From Paractinoplanes aksuensis (GTDB lineage: Bacteria > Actinomycetota > Actinomycetes > Mycobacteriales > Micromonosporaceae): DNA of 64,000 bases. The stretch covers positions 212,040 through 276,039 of the forward strand of contig NZ_JAMYJR010000028.1 of the NCBI RefSeq assembly GCF_024137025.1, written 5' to 3'. The translations under genes and the position numbers were made by a program. Shown in pieces: positions 14,378 through 22,648 of the stretch (the stretch's first letter is position 1; every line of letters starts with the position of its first letter). The notes beneath the pieces were generated by a model that did no database searches, was not told the origin of the DNA, and saw only the letters and a program-made list of their open reading frames with translations.

Positions 14378-17346
14378 CGGCGCAGGGTGCGGTGACCGGC
14401 CAGCCCGGCCACGACGGCGAGCAGCGCGGCGGAGCCGAGACTGGTGGCCACGACGACCGGCAGCCGGGGTGCCTGCGCGGTCGACAGGCTGGACGGTTCG
14501 AGGCCGGCCAGGGGCAGCGCCCAGCCGGTGAGCCACCAGCCGCCCAGGGCCACGCCGATCCCGGCCGTCGCCGCCACCGCCACCAGCGCCGGGTAGGTCC
14601 ACAGGGTCGCCTGCCGGACGGCGGCCCGGGTCAGGCCCTGGTTCCGCAGGGCGGACAGGTCCTCGACCCGGCGGTTCCGGTCGACCGTGGCGGCCAGCAC
14701 GAGCGTCCCCGCGGCGAGGACTGTGGCCAGCCCGGCGACCATCCCGTAGAACACCATGGCGATGGCCGGCCCCTGTTCGTCGAGGCTCCGGCGTACCTGA
14801 TCGGCCCGGGTCTCCCCGACCACGGTGACCCCGTGCGCGGCGAGCTGGTCGCCGAGGTCCGCCGGCGCGTGCGCGTTGAGCCACACCATCGGCTCGGTGC
14901 TGGGCAAGCCGTCGGCGGCGAGCCGGTCGGCGTAGTCCAGGTCGGCCAGGATCGCGGGCGAACCGGCGCCGGGCACGACCGGCACCGGCAGCCGCACGAC
15001 GACCGGCACGTTCCGGTGGTCGAGCCCCTCGAAGCCGCGCAGGGCCGCGATCCCGGCCGTGGCCACGGGCAGCGGATAGGGGGTGGTGACCGGTTGCACG
15101 AGCAGGCCGTCGGTCGTCTCGGCCAGCGAGGCCACCTTGATCAGCAGCCCGTCGCCGGCCGTGCCGATCGTGCCGCCCTCGGAGGCCCGCCAGCGCTCGG
15201 GCGTGGCCAGAACGCCGGCGCCGGTCAGCCGATGCACGGCGATGGTCCCACCGGCGTCGATCGTGCCTTGGCCGCCGGTGATCCGCAGGGTGTTCAGCGT
15301 GCACCCGCGGGCGCAGGCCGGTACCGGACGCTGATACTGGTGACGGCCGGGACGCAGCTCGCCGAACTCGACCCGTTGGTCCTCGCCGCCGTTGCGCGGC
15401 GACAGGATCGCGGTCAGGGTGACGTACTTGCCGGGCTCGAAGGTCGCGGTGACCTCGGCCGAGATCCGTACGCCGTCGAACGCCGGCGGCGGCGGCGCGT
15501 CCGGCCGCAGCGCTTCCCGGACGGCCGACGGCGCCGGGCCCTCCCGCGGCCACTCGGCCACCGCGCCCAGGCGGGTGGTGTCGACCGCGACCGCCACCGG
15601 GCCGCCGTCCACGCCCGGGAGCCGGACCGCGGCCAGGGCGAACGATCCGGACGGGTCGACCGCGCGCACCGCGGCCAGCAGGTTCTGGCGGCTGGTGGGC
15701 GCGAGGTGCAGCACCCGGGCCGCGCCGGTGCCTGTGAAAGCCTCGGTGGCCCGGCCCCGGGCGGCCACGTCGATGGCGGCCGCGGCATAACCGGTGACCG
15801 CCACGGCCGCGGTGACCAGGGCGAACAGGCGGATCGCGCCCGGCCGCCGGGACAGCTGGAAACCGGCCAGGGCGACTCCGAGCCGGCCCCGGCGCAGGGC
15901 TTGACGGCTCCCGATCGCGGCCAGCGGCACGAGCAGGCGGGCCGCGACCTGTGCGCCCGCGACCAGGACGAGCGCCGCGGCCGCGGTGCCGACCCCGCGC
16001 AGTTGACCGGACAGTTGCAGCACGGCCACCGCGGCCAGGGCGACGACGACCAGTTCGGCCGCGACCGCCCGGGCGATGCCGGGCACCCGGGGCGCCCGGC
16101 GCAGCAACTCGGCAACCGGGGCCGACACCTGCCGGCGCTCGGCGAACAGCGCGGTCAGCACGGCCGCCCCGGCCGCCACCGGCGCCCAGCGCAGCGAGCC
16201 GAGCCCGAAGTCGCTGCCCACGTCCGGGAACCGCCAGGCCGCCAACGCGTCGACCAGCACCTGACCGGCGACGCAGCCGGCCAGCGACCCGGCCAGGATC
16301 GCGAGGACGTTCTCGCCGGTGGCCAGCGCCCACCGCTGCCCCCAGCGGGCGCCGCGCAGGGCGACGACGGCCAGCTCGGGCCGGCGGCCCTCGGTGCTGT
16401 AGAGGACGGCGAGATAGATGGTCAGGCAGGCCAGCAGGACCAGCGCGATCGCGAGCACCGGCACGATCTGGTGCGCGGCCGCCTGGCCGGCGTCGATCCG
16501 GGTCAGCGTCGCGGGCAGGCGGCCGCGCAGGTCGACGGCGCCCCCGGCCCGGGCCACCTCGGCCCGCAGGTCGTCGATTCCGTCCCGTACGGCGGGCAGG
16601 CGGTCGACGGCGAGGGCGCCCGGCCCGGCGTACGCGTCCAGGGTGGCCTCGACCTGGCCGTGGTCCATGGCCGCCATCGTGGCGCCGGAGATGAACGCGA
16701 CCTCGTCGAGCCCCCGCTCGGTGCCGGGCCGGAAGTAGCCGTTGTCGCCCCAGAAGGCGTCCCGCGGCTCGGGCACCCGGTAGAAACCGGCGATCACCAA
16801 ACGCTTGGGCGCACCTTCGGGGACATAGCGAGGTGGCATTTCCTTGTACAGGGCGAAGCTCAGTTCGATCGGTTCGCCCGGGGCGACCCCGAGGCGCCGG
16901 CCGGTCTTCTCGCCGAGGACGATGTCCGACTCGCCGGCCAGGCACCGGCCGGCCGTCATCACCAGGTGGTCGCAGACGCGCTGGCGGTGCACCACACGAG
17001 TGCTGACCCCCTCGACCGGCTCGAGGCCGACCGTCCGGTACTCGACCGAGTGGATGTGGTCAAAACCCGGCAGGTCCAGCAGGACGGACCCGTCCCGTTC
17101 CAGGTCCGGCCCGGGCGGCTCGGCACCGGGCTCGAGGGAGCGCCGATCGACCTGGCGGGCCACGACGCTGACGGTGAGATCCTCCGGGAGCGCCGTCCGG
17201 ATCTGCCCGGCGGCGACGGCTCGGTCGGCCGTGCGCAGATAGGCCGGCGCGGCCACGGCCGCGGCCACCCCGAACAGGGCGAGCAGGGCCAGCGTGACGG
17301 CCTGGCCGCGCCGGGCCCACACCATGGCCAGGACGAGGCCGATCAT
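14338..17346 (-). CDS. FtsX-like ABC transporter permease (large, second of a pair)
   Basis: A 1002-aa membrane protein with the two-module layout of large FtsX/MacB-type permeases: an N-terminal helix (VTLALLALFGVAAAVAAP), a long extracytoplasmic domain, a central bundle of helices (about 320-560), a second extracytoplasmic domain, and C-terminal helices (AMVFYGMVAGLATVLAAGTLVLAA onwards). Such permeases move lipids, peptides or lipoproteins across the envelope with a separate ATPase. The start overlaps the stop of the upstream permease (ATGA). The last ~13 residues (RTGPGPSRPRRPA) are encoded by an unrelated duplicated fragment in another frame, so the natural C-terminus seems to have been replaced. 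Confidence 0.82.
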   Translation of the reverse strand: MIGLVLAMVWARRGQAVTLALLALFGVAAAVAAPAYLRTADRAVAAGQIRTALPEDLTVSVVARQVDRRSLEPGAEPPGPDLERDGSVLLDLPGFDHIHSVEYRTVGLEPVEGVSTRVVHRQRVCDHLVMTAGRCLAGESDIVLGEKTGRRLGVAPGEPIELSFALYKEMPPRYVPEGAPKRLVIAGFYRVPEPRDAFWGDNGYFRPGTERGLDEVAFISGATMAAMDHGQVEATLDAYAGPGALAVDRLPAVRDGIDDLRAEVARAGGAVDLRGRLPATLTRIDAGQAAAHQIVPVLAIALVLLACLTIYLAVLYSTEGRRPELAVVALRGARWGQRWALATGENVLAILAGSLAGCVAGQVLVDALAAWRFPDVGSDFGLGSLRWAPVAAGAAVLTALFAERRQVSAPVAELLRRAPRVPGIARAVAAELVVVALAAVAVLQLSGQLRGVGTAAAALVLVAGAQVAARLLVPLAAIGSRQALRRGRLGVALAGFQLSRRPGAIRLFALVTAAVAVTGYAAAAIDVAARGRATEAFTGTGAARVLHLAPTSRQNLLAAVRAVDPSGSFALAAVRLPGVDGGPVAVAVDTTRLGAVAEWPREGPAPSAVREALRPDAPPPPAFDGVRISAEVTATFEPGKYVTLTAILSPRNGGEDQRVEFGELRPGRHQYQRPVPACARGCTLNTLRITGGQGTIDAGGTIAVHRLTGAGVLATPERWRASEGGTIGTAGDGLLIKVASLAETTDGLLVQPVTTPYPLPVATAGIAALRGFEGLDHRNVPVVVRLPVPVVPGAGSPAILADLDYADRLAADGLPSTEPMVWLNAHAPADLGDQLAAHGVTVVGETRADQVRRSLDEQGPAIAMVFYGMVAGLATVLAAGTLVLAATVDRNRRVEDLSALRNQGLTRAAVRQATLWTYPALVAVAATAGIGVALGGWWLTGWALPLAGLEPSSLSTAQAPRLPVVVATSLGSAALLAVVAGLAGHRTLRRTGPGPSRPRRPA

Positions 17347-20267
17347 CGCAGTCCCGCCCGCAGCCGGCGCGCCGAGAACCAGGCCGCGGCGCCGAAGAAG
17401 ATCACCGAGGTCAGCGCCGCGATGGCCGGCGCGGCCGGGGTGAGCGGGTCCGGTGGCGCGATCACCGCCCAGCCGTCGGGGAACGGCGGCGCGGCGACGG
17501 CGGCGACCGGGCCGGCGACCAGCGCCGCCGCGACCCCGCCGAGCAGTCCGGCGACCGCCAGGGTGGCCGCCCCGGCATAGGCCGTGCTCAGCGCGACCCG
17601 GCGGGCCAGACCCTGCACCCGCAGCGTATGCAGGTGTTCGAGCTGCGGTTTCCGGTCGACCGCGGCCCCGAGCGCGTACAGGGCCGCCGCCAGCAGCACG
17701 GCGGTGAGCGCGGTGAACAGGGCGAGCGAGCCGGTGACGACGGATCCTTCGGCGGCCAGTTCGGCCGTCCGGCCCGCGGCAGTGCGGTCATCGAGCACGG
17801 GGAGCCCGAGGGCGTCGACCACGGCCGCGGGCGCGTCGCCGGTCAGCCAGACCTGCAGGGTGCCGCCCTGGTCGCTGTCCCCGGCGATCCGGCGCGCGGA
17901 GTCGAGGTCGGTCAGCACGCCGCGGCCGATCACGGGAAGCACGGTGGGCCGGCCGACCACGCGGACCGGGGTGGCCGGGTCGCCGAAGCGGTTCAGCGCG
18001 GCGTCGTCGAAGCTCCAGGCGCCAGGGGCCGGGCCCGCGAGGACGATCGGCAACGGCAGATCCGAGTCGACCGCGGCGACCTGGCCCGCCCCGCCCGGTC
18101 CGGTGGCCAGGACGAGCCCGGCCGGGCTCGTGGTCAGGCCCGCCGCCGGTCGGCTGAAGTCGCCGCGCCAGTGCGCCATGTCGCCCAGCCGGGCCCGGTC
18201 CAGCACCGTGCGGACCGGGTTGTGCTGGGCCAGCCCGGCGATGGTGACCGCGCCGGACCCGCCCGAGAGCTCCCAGCCGACAAAACGGCAGCCGGGCGCG
18301 GCCCGGCAGGCCGGCACCGCGGCCGACGCGGTACCCGGGCCGGGCCGCAGATCGCGGAACTCGACCCGGACGCTCTGCCCGGTCCGCTCGTGTTGCAACA
18401 CGGCGCCGAGCACGCTGGTCGCCCGGCGCGCGCTGCTGACCCGCACGGTGAGCCGGTCGCCGGTGACCAGCGGCAGCGCGCTCGGCGGGCCGGCGGGCAG
18501 CGCGGTCACCGGGCCGTACTCGGACCGCCAGGTCGCCACCCGGGCCAGCCGGCCGCTGTCGACGGCCAGCACGGGCGGAACAGCCGCGGTGTCGACGACG
18601 GCGGCCATGGCGTACCGCCCGGCCGGGTCGGCCGCGCGAACCGCGTGCAGAAGCTCGGTGCGCGAGGCCGCGGCCACGGTCAGCACGCGTGGCGCGCCCA
18701 GCTCGACGTCGGCCCGGACGACCCGCTCGGTGTGCCCGGCGGCGGCGGTGCCGACCGTCAGCGCCAGATTGGCCACCGCCAGCACCAGCAGGGCGAACAC
18801 TCGATCGTGGCCGGGCCGGCGGGAGAGCGTGGTGGTGATCAGTCCGAGCCGGATCCGGCCCGCCCGCAGCGCCACAGCGCCTGTCCGGTCGGCCAACCCG
18901 CGCAACAGCCGGGCCAGCACGAGGCCGACGGAGAGGGCGACCAGCGCGGGCGCGGCCAGGCCGAGGCCGCCGCCACCCGTACGGGCCTGGAGGACCGCGC
19001 CCGCCGTCAGGGCCAGCAGGGCCAGGTCGACCACGACGGACCGCCAGTCACGCCGGGCCGACGGCACCGTTCGCAGCAGTTTGACGACCGGCGCCCGTTG
19101 GGCCAGCGCGTCCCCGGCCAACAGGATCAGCAGGCCGACACCCACGGTGGCCAGCACCGAGCCGCCCGACAGCAGCAGGGCGAGCCACCACTCGGCCCGG
19201 ACCGGCAACCGGCCCGCCAACGGCCAAGCCACCAGGAAGCCGGCCACCCAGCCGAGGAGGGAGCCGGCCGCCAGCGGCAGCAGATGGTGACCCAGCGCGA
19301 GCCGCAGCACCCCGGCCAGGCCACCGCCGCGCAGCTTGACCAGGGCCGCGTCCGCGCGCCGGTCGCGGCCGGTCAGGCGGCCGGCCAGGCCGATCGCGAA
19401 CCAGGCCAGCACGATCAGCTGACCGGCGGCGACCGCCACGGCCCGGGCGACGGCGACCTTCTGCTCCCGCACCCGGTCCACCAGCGCGCCGGTGGGCGCG
19501 GTCAGGTCGAGCTGGGCCGCCGCGAGCCGGGGACCGGCCGTGTTGACCACGCCGTTGAGGTCGTAGCCGCCGTCGCCACGCAACAGCGGAGCCGGCACCT
19601 CGACGCTCCACGAGAGGATCTGGCGGCCCAGCGACGGCTCGCTGAACGTGGTCAGCGGGGTGAAGAACGGATCGAGCGACGCCTGGGCCCGGAACAGCGG
19701 GTCGCTCCAGTAGGCGCCGACCGGGTCGATCGGCTCGTAGATCCCGGCCACCCGGAACGGCAGCGGCGTGATCGACGTCGCCGACCGGGCCTGGAAGCGG
19801 TCACCCGGGGCGAGTCCGAGCCGGCGCGCGGAGTCGGCGCTGACGGCGGCCTCGCCCGGGCCGGCCGGACACGAGCCGGTCAGCCGTACGTGCGCGCAGA
19901 ATCCGTCGCGGTAAGCCACCGGCAGGTCGGAGCCGGCATCGGGTTTGCCGGGATAGACGAACGACATGGCGGCCACAGCGCCGATGACCGGTGTGGCCGC
20001 CGGGATCGGCAACTGCGTACCCACCGTGGCGGCGAACGCGTCGAGGCGGCCACGGGGGTCGCTGCCGGCGGTGGTGGCCTGTCGCACCGTGATGACGCGC
20101 TGCTCGATCGGGGCCGAGGCCACCTCGTGACCGGCCGACCGGGACGCCACAGCCAGGCCGTACCACACCGCGCAGCCGGCCACGGTGGCCAGCAGGGCGG
20201 CCAGGACGGCGACGAACGTGGTCGGGCCGGACCGCTGCCGGACGGCGTTCAACGCTACGAAGTACAT
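17343..20267 (-). CDS. FtsX-like ABC transporter permease (large, first of a pair)
   Basis: A 974-aa membrane protein with the same architecture as its downstream partner: an N-terminal helix (TTFVAVLAALLATVAGCAVW), an extracytoplasmic region with two cysteines near FCAHVRLTGSCPAGPG, central helices with LVKLRGGGLAGVLRLALGHHLLPL (the FtsX-typical cytoplasmic loop), and C-terminal helices with LEHLHTLRVQGLARRVAL. The pair probably forms a heterodimer. No ATP-binding subunit is encoded beside them; the only MacB-type ATPase in the window (25343) belongs to another operon. A -10-like TACTGT (20303-20298) lies about 30 nt before the ATG. Confidence 0.85.
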   Translation of the reverse strand: MYFVALNAVRQRSGPTTFVAVLAALLATVAGCAVWYGLAVASRSAGHEVASAPIEQRVITVRQATTAGSDPRGRLDAFAATVGTQLPIPAATPVIGAVAAMSFVYPGKPDAGSDLPVAYRDGFCAHVRLTGSCPAGPGEAAVSADSARRLGLAPGDRFQARSATSITPLPFRVAGIYEPIDPVGAYWSDPLFRAQASLDPFFTPLTTFSEPSLGRQILSWSVEVPAPLLRGDGGYDLNGVVNTAGPRLAAAQLDLTAPTGALVDRVREQKVAVARAVAVAAGQLIVLAWFAIGLAGRLTGRDRRADAALVKLRGGGLAGVLRLALGHHLLPLAAGSLLGWVAGFLVAWPLAGRLPVRAEWWLALLLSGGSVLATVGVGLLILLAGDALAQRAPVVKLLRTVPSARRDWRSVVVDLALLALTAGAVLQARTGGGGLGLAAPALVALSVGLVLARLLRGLADRTGAVALRAGRIRLGLITTTLSRRPGHDRVFALLVLAVANLALTVGTAAAGHTERVVRADVELGAPRVLTVAAASRTELLHAVRAADPAGRYAMAAVVDTAAVPPVLAVDSGRLARVATWRSEYGPVTALPAGPPSALPLVTGDRLTVRVSSARRATSVLGAVLQHERTGQSVRVEFRDLRPGPGTASAAVPACRAAPGCRFVGWELSGGSGAVTIAGLAQHNPVRTVLDRARLGDMAHWRGDFSRPAAGLTTSPAGLVLATGPGGAGQVAAVDSDLPLPIVLAGPAPGAWSFDDAALNRFGDPATPVRVVGRPTVLPVIGRGVLTDLDSARRIAGDSDQGGTLQVWLTGDAPAAVVDALGLPVLDDRTAAGRTAELAAEGSVVTGSLALFTALTAVLLAAALYALGAAVDRKPQLEHLHTLRVQGLARRVALSTAYAGAATLAVAGLLGGVAAALVAGPVAAVAAPPFPDGWAVIAPPDPLTPAAPAIAALTSVIFFGAAAWFSARRLRAGLR

Positions 20268-20342
20268 CCACGTCCGTTCGCTCCGCTGGAATCCGGCACA
20301 GTAGACGGATCAAATGACTTTCGAGTGAGTCCGGGGCAGCAA

Positions 20343-20371
20343 AGGGCCGGCCGGGTCACCCGGCCGGCCTT
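20343..20371 (-). terminator. Hairpin terminator of the small secreted protein gene
   Basis: A perfect 11-bp GC stem (20345-20355 with 20359-20369), a 3-nt loop and extra A-T/G-T pairs at the base; the minus strand continues CCTTTGC. It lies 12 bp after the stop of the gene at 20383-20718. Confidence 0.75.
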
Positions 20372-20382
20372 CGGAGCGGTGC

Positions 20383-20718
20383 TTACTCCGTACGGAAGGA
20401 CTGGAACTCGCCCGGGCGGATGCTGCGCAGCGTGCCCAGTGAGGCCGGCCGGTCGCTGCAGTCGGCGCTGCGGTAGGCGAGGACGTTGGTCAGGCCGCTC
20501 CACCCGACCAGGAGGTCGGCCCGGGCCGGCACGGCCTGGCAGGAGCTGTCGGGCTGGGGGAAGTTCGCGACGAACGTGGGGGACTGGCGGTTGTAGACGT
20601 AGAAGCTGAGTCCGCTCTGGACGTCGGCCGGGGCCGCGGCGGCGGGGGTGGCCGCGACGGTGCCGAAAGCGGCCACGGCGGCCAGGCCCACGGACAGGCG
20701 GACGGCAGTCTTGCGCAT
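20383..20718 (-). CDS. Small secreted protein, 111 aa
   Basis: A clear Sec signal peptide (MRKTAVRLSVGLAAVAAFGT, cleavage near AAAA-PAD) is followed by a mature domain of about 80 residues with only two cysteines (SSCQAV and SADCSD), which can form one disulfide. The mature part, with FYVYNRQSP, VGWSGLTNVLAYRS and a final GEFQSF, is reminiscent of small secreted inhibitor or beta/gamma-crystallin-like actinobacterial proteins, but I cannot assign a family. AAGGAGAA lies 7 nt before the ATG. It has its own terminator and a palindromic operator candidate upstream, so it is a regulated single gene. Confidence 0.8.
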   Translation of the reverse strand: MRKTAVRLSVGLAAVAAFGTVAATPAAAAPADVQSGLSFYVYNRQSPTFVANFPQPDSSCQAVPARADLLVGWSGLTNVLAYRSADCSDRPASLGTLRSIRPGEFQSFRTE

Positions 20719-20763
20719 CGAGTTCTCCTTGGGGATGGGGAATCGGGTGCAGGCCGAACAAAC

Positions 20764-20782
20764 TCGGACAGCACTTGTCCGA
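20764..20782. promoter_or_regulatory. Candidate operator: 7-bp inverted repeat
   Basis: TCGGACA-N5-TGTCCGA, 46-64 nt upstream of the secreted-protein start, inside an unusually AT-rich stretch (20755-20870). The position suits a repressor or activator site; the regulator is unknown. Confidence 0.45.
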
Positions 20783-20920
20783 CTCGATGATCATACCTTC
20801 AATCAATTGTCGATAGGCGATAGCGATGTGGCTATTACCACCAGCCCAACGGTGAACCGTCAGGGGAGATGAGCTGTAATGGCCGTGCCGCCGCCCGCGG
20901 AGGTTCGACCGGGTCCAACG

Positions 20921-21922
20921 TCAGGATGGCGGCTGACGCTTACCGCGCAGGGCCTGGAGCAGGAACCAGGCGCCGCCGAGGGCGGCCGGGAGGGCGATCA
21001 GGTAGGCGGCCCACCACACGCCGTCCTGCTGCCAGCCGATGAAGGCGCGGACCGCGATGCCGAGACCGACCAGCAGGCTGATGATCTGGGCGGGCCGGGT
21101 GCGCCAGAACGGATCCTTGCGGGCCGGCTCGCCCTCCTGGATCCGGTGGGCGTATTCCTCGACCGATCCGAGATCCGCCGTACGACCGGAGCCGGCCAGC
21201 TGGGCGCGGGCCGTCCGGGTCAGTTCGGCCGCGCGGTCCGGGGCCAGGTCGTAGCGGCCGATCAGCAGGCCGTTCAAGCGCTCGAACCAGTCGTCGGCCG
21301 TGGCCGGGGCCGGGATCCGGGACGCGGGGCCGGTCGGCTTCTTCGGCTCCCGCATCTGCAGGCCGAGCAGGATCGCGGCCACCACCACGACGGCCACCAC
21401 CGGGATCGGGAACAGGTGCTCGCGGGGCAGGGTCGTGAACGCCGTCGCCGCCGCCAGCACCAGCACCGGCAGCGCGGCCCAGGCGTACTTGACCAGGTGG
21501 GGCCGGCCCGAGGCGCGGACCGCCCTCGGCACCGCGCCGGCCCAGAACAGCGTCAGCGCCAGCAGCACGGTGCCGGTCAGGCCGGCGGCCGTGGCCGGGA
21601 ACGTCCACGTGCGGTCGATCGCCGCGAACAGCGGCACCGCCAGGAGCACCAGCAGGTTCACCACGAAGATCTGGCCGCTGAGGTAGTCGCCGGGGGTCAT
21701 GCCCTCGCGGTCGACCATCTCGCGCACCTCGGCCGGTTGCTCGGCCGCGGCCCGGACGGCGAATTCGCGGGGGTCGCCGTACGCCTCGAACGGGCTCTGC
21801 CCGGTGCGCTCGCAGTGGGCCCGTACATCCTCGATGATCGGGTTGGCCGTGTGGTAGCCGATGCCCTGGTCGCCGAGCGCGATCCGAGCCGGTAGTTCCC
21901 AGGTCTCGAAAGTCGTGGTCAT
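20921..21922 (-). CDS. Membrane protein with HAAS-like modules
   Basis: A 333-aa protein. Residues 1-95 form a helical module with YGDPREFAVRAAAEQPAEV, then a short segment and four predicted membrane helices (QIFVVNLLVLLAVPLFA, AGLTGTVLLALTLFWAG, YAWAALPVLVLAAATAF, IPVVAVVVVAAILLGL). A second helical module follows (LNGLLIGRYDLAPDRAAELTRTAR to SVEEYAHRI) and two last helices. The modules resemble HAAS / permease-prefix domains, which regulate partner membrane proteins. It is next to an unlinked two-component system. About 46 codons of its middle are duplicated at 14240-14377, beyond the FtsX operon. Confidence 0.75.
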   Translation of the reverse strand: MTTTFETWELPARIALGDQGIGYHTANPIIEDVRAHCERTGQSPFEAYGDPREFAVRAAAEQPAEVREMVDREGMTPGDYLSGQIFVVNLLVLLAVPLFAAIDRTWTFPATAAGLTGTVLLALTLFWAGAVPRAVRASGRPHLVKYAWAALPVLVLAAATAFTTLPREHLFPIPVVAVVVVAAILLGLQMREPKKPTGPASRIPAPATADDWFERLNGLLIGRYDLAPDRAAELTRTARAQLAGSGRTADLGSVEEYAHRIQEGEPARKDPFWRTRPAQIISLLVGLGIAVRAFIGWQQDGVWWAAYLIALPAALGGAWFLLQALRGKRQPPS

Positions 21923-21988
21923 GCCCGAAAGTGTGGCCGCGGGCGGGGTTCCGGCACGTCTGCCGACCGGCCGAACGGGCCTGCAACT

Positions 21989-22648
21989 TTAGTTGTCGAG
22001 CAGGCCGGTGCGCTGGGCCAGCATGGCCGCCTGGACCCGGTTCTCGCAGCCCAGCTTGGCGAACACGTGATAGACGTGCGTCTTCACCGTGCCCTCGCTG
22101 ACGAACAGCTGCTTGCCGATCTCGGCGTTGGACAGGCCCTGGGCCAGCCGGATCAGCACCTCCCGCTCGCGCTCGCTGAGCTGGTCGACCTTGAGCTGGT
22201 CCTCGGTGGGCCGGGTGGGCGGGGCGGGCAGCCGGTCGAGCACCTGCCGGGTGATCTTCGGGGACAGGTACGCGTTGCCGGCCGCGGCGGCGCGGATCGC
22301 GTACTCGAGCTCGTCCGCCGCCGACTCCTTGAGCAGGAACCCGGCCGCGCCCTGGGCCAGCGCCTGGGCCACGTACTCGTCCTGGCCGAAGGTGGTCAGC
22401 ACGACGATCCGGACCTCGGGCACCAGGCGGCGGATCTCGCGCAGCGCGGCCAGCCCGTCGAGGACGGGCATCTGGATGTCGAGCAGGGCCACGTCGGGCC
22501 GGTGCTTGAGGGTCAGGTCGATCGCGGCCCGGCCGTCGGTGGCCTGCGCGATCAGCTCGATGCCGGCGGCCGGGCGCAGGATGGCGTCGATCGCCGTGCG
22601 GATCAGCGAGTCGTCGTCGGCCAGCAGCACCCGCAACGGTTCGGTCAT
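21989..22648 (-). CDS. NarL/LuxR-type response regulator
   Basis: A 219-aa regulator: a receiver domain with D57 as phosphoacceptor (LLDIQMPVLDG), acidic pocket DDD at 11-13 and K in FLLKES; and a C-terminal LuxR HTH (LSEREREVLIRLAQGLSNAEIGKQLFVSEGTVKTHV). ATG 22648 overlaps the stop of the histidine kinase (ATGA), so the pair is co-translated with the kinase gene first. The likely targets are neighbouring envelope genes, but no repeated site was found to support that. Confidence 0.93.
   Translation of the reverse strand: MTEPLRVLLADDDSLIRTAIDAILRPAAGIELIAQATDGRAAIDLTLKHRPDVALLDIQMPVLDGLAALREIRRLVPEVRIVVLTTFGQDEYVAQALAQGAAGFLLKESAADELEYAIRAAAAGNAYLSPKITRQVLDRLPAPPTRPTEDQLKVDQLSEREREVLIRLAQGLSNAEIGKQLFVSEGTVKTHVYHVFAKLGCENRVQAAMLAQRTGLLDN

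Noticed and set aside
14392..20609. Long plus-strand frames opposite the two FtsX-like permeases
   Set aside because: Low-complexity shadows; the minus strand shows membrane helices, a coupled ATGA junction and conserved permease loops.
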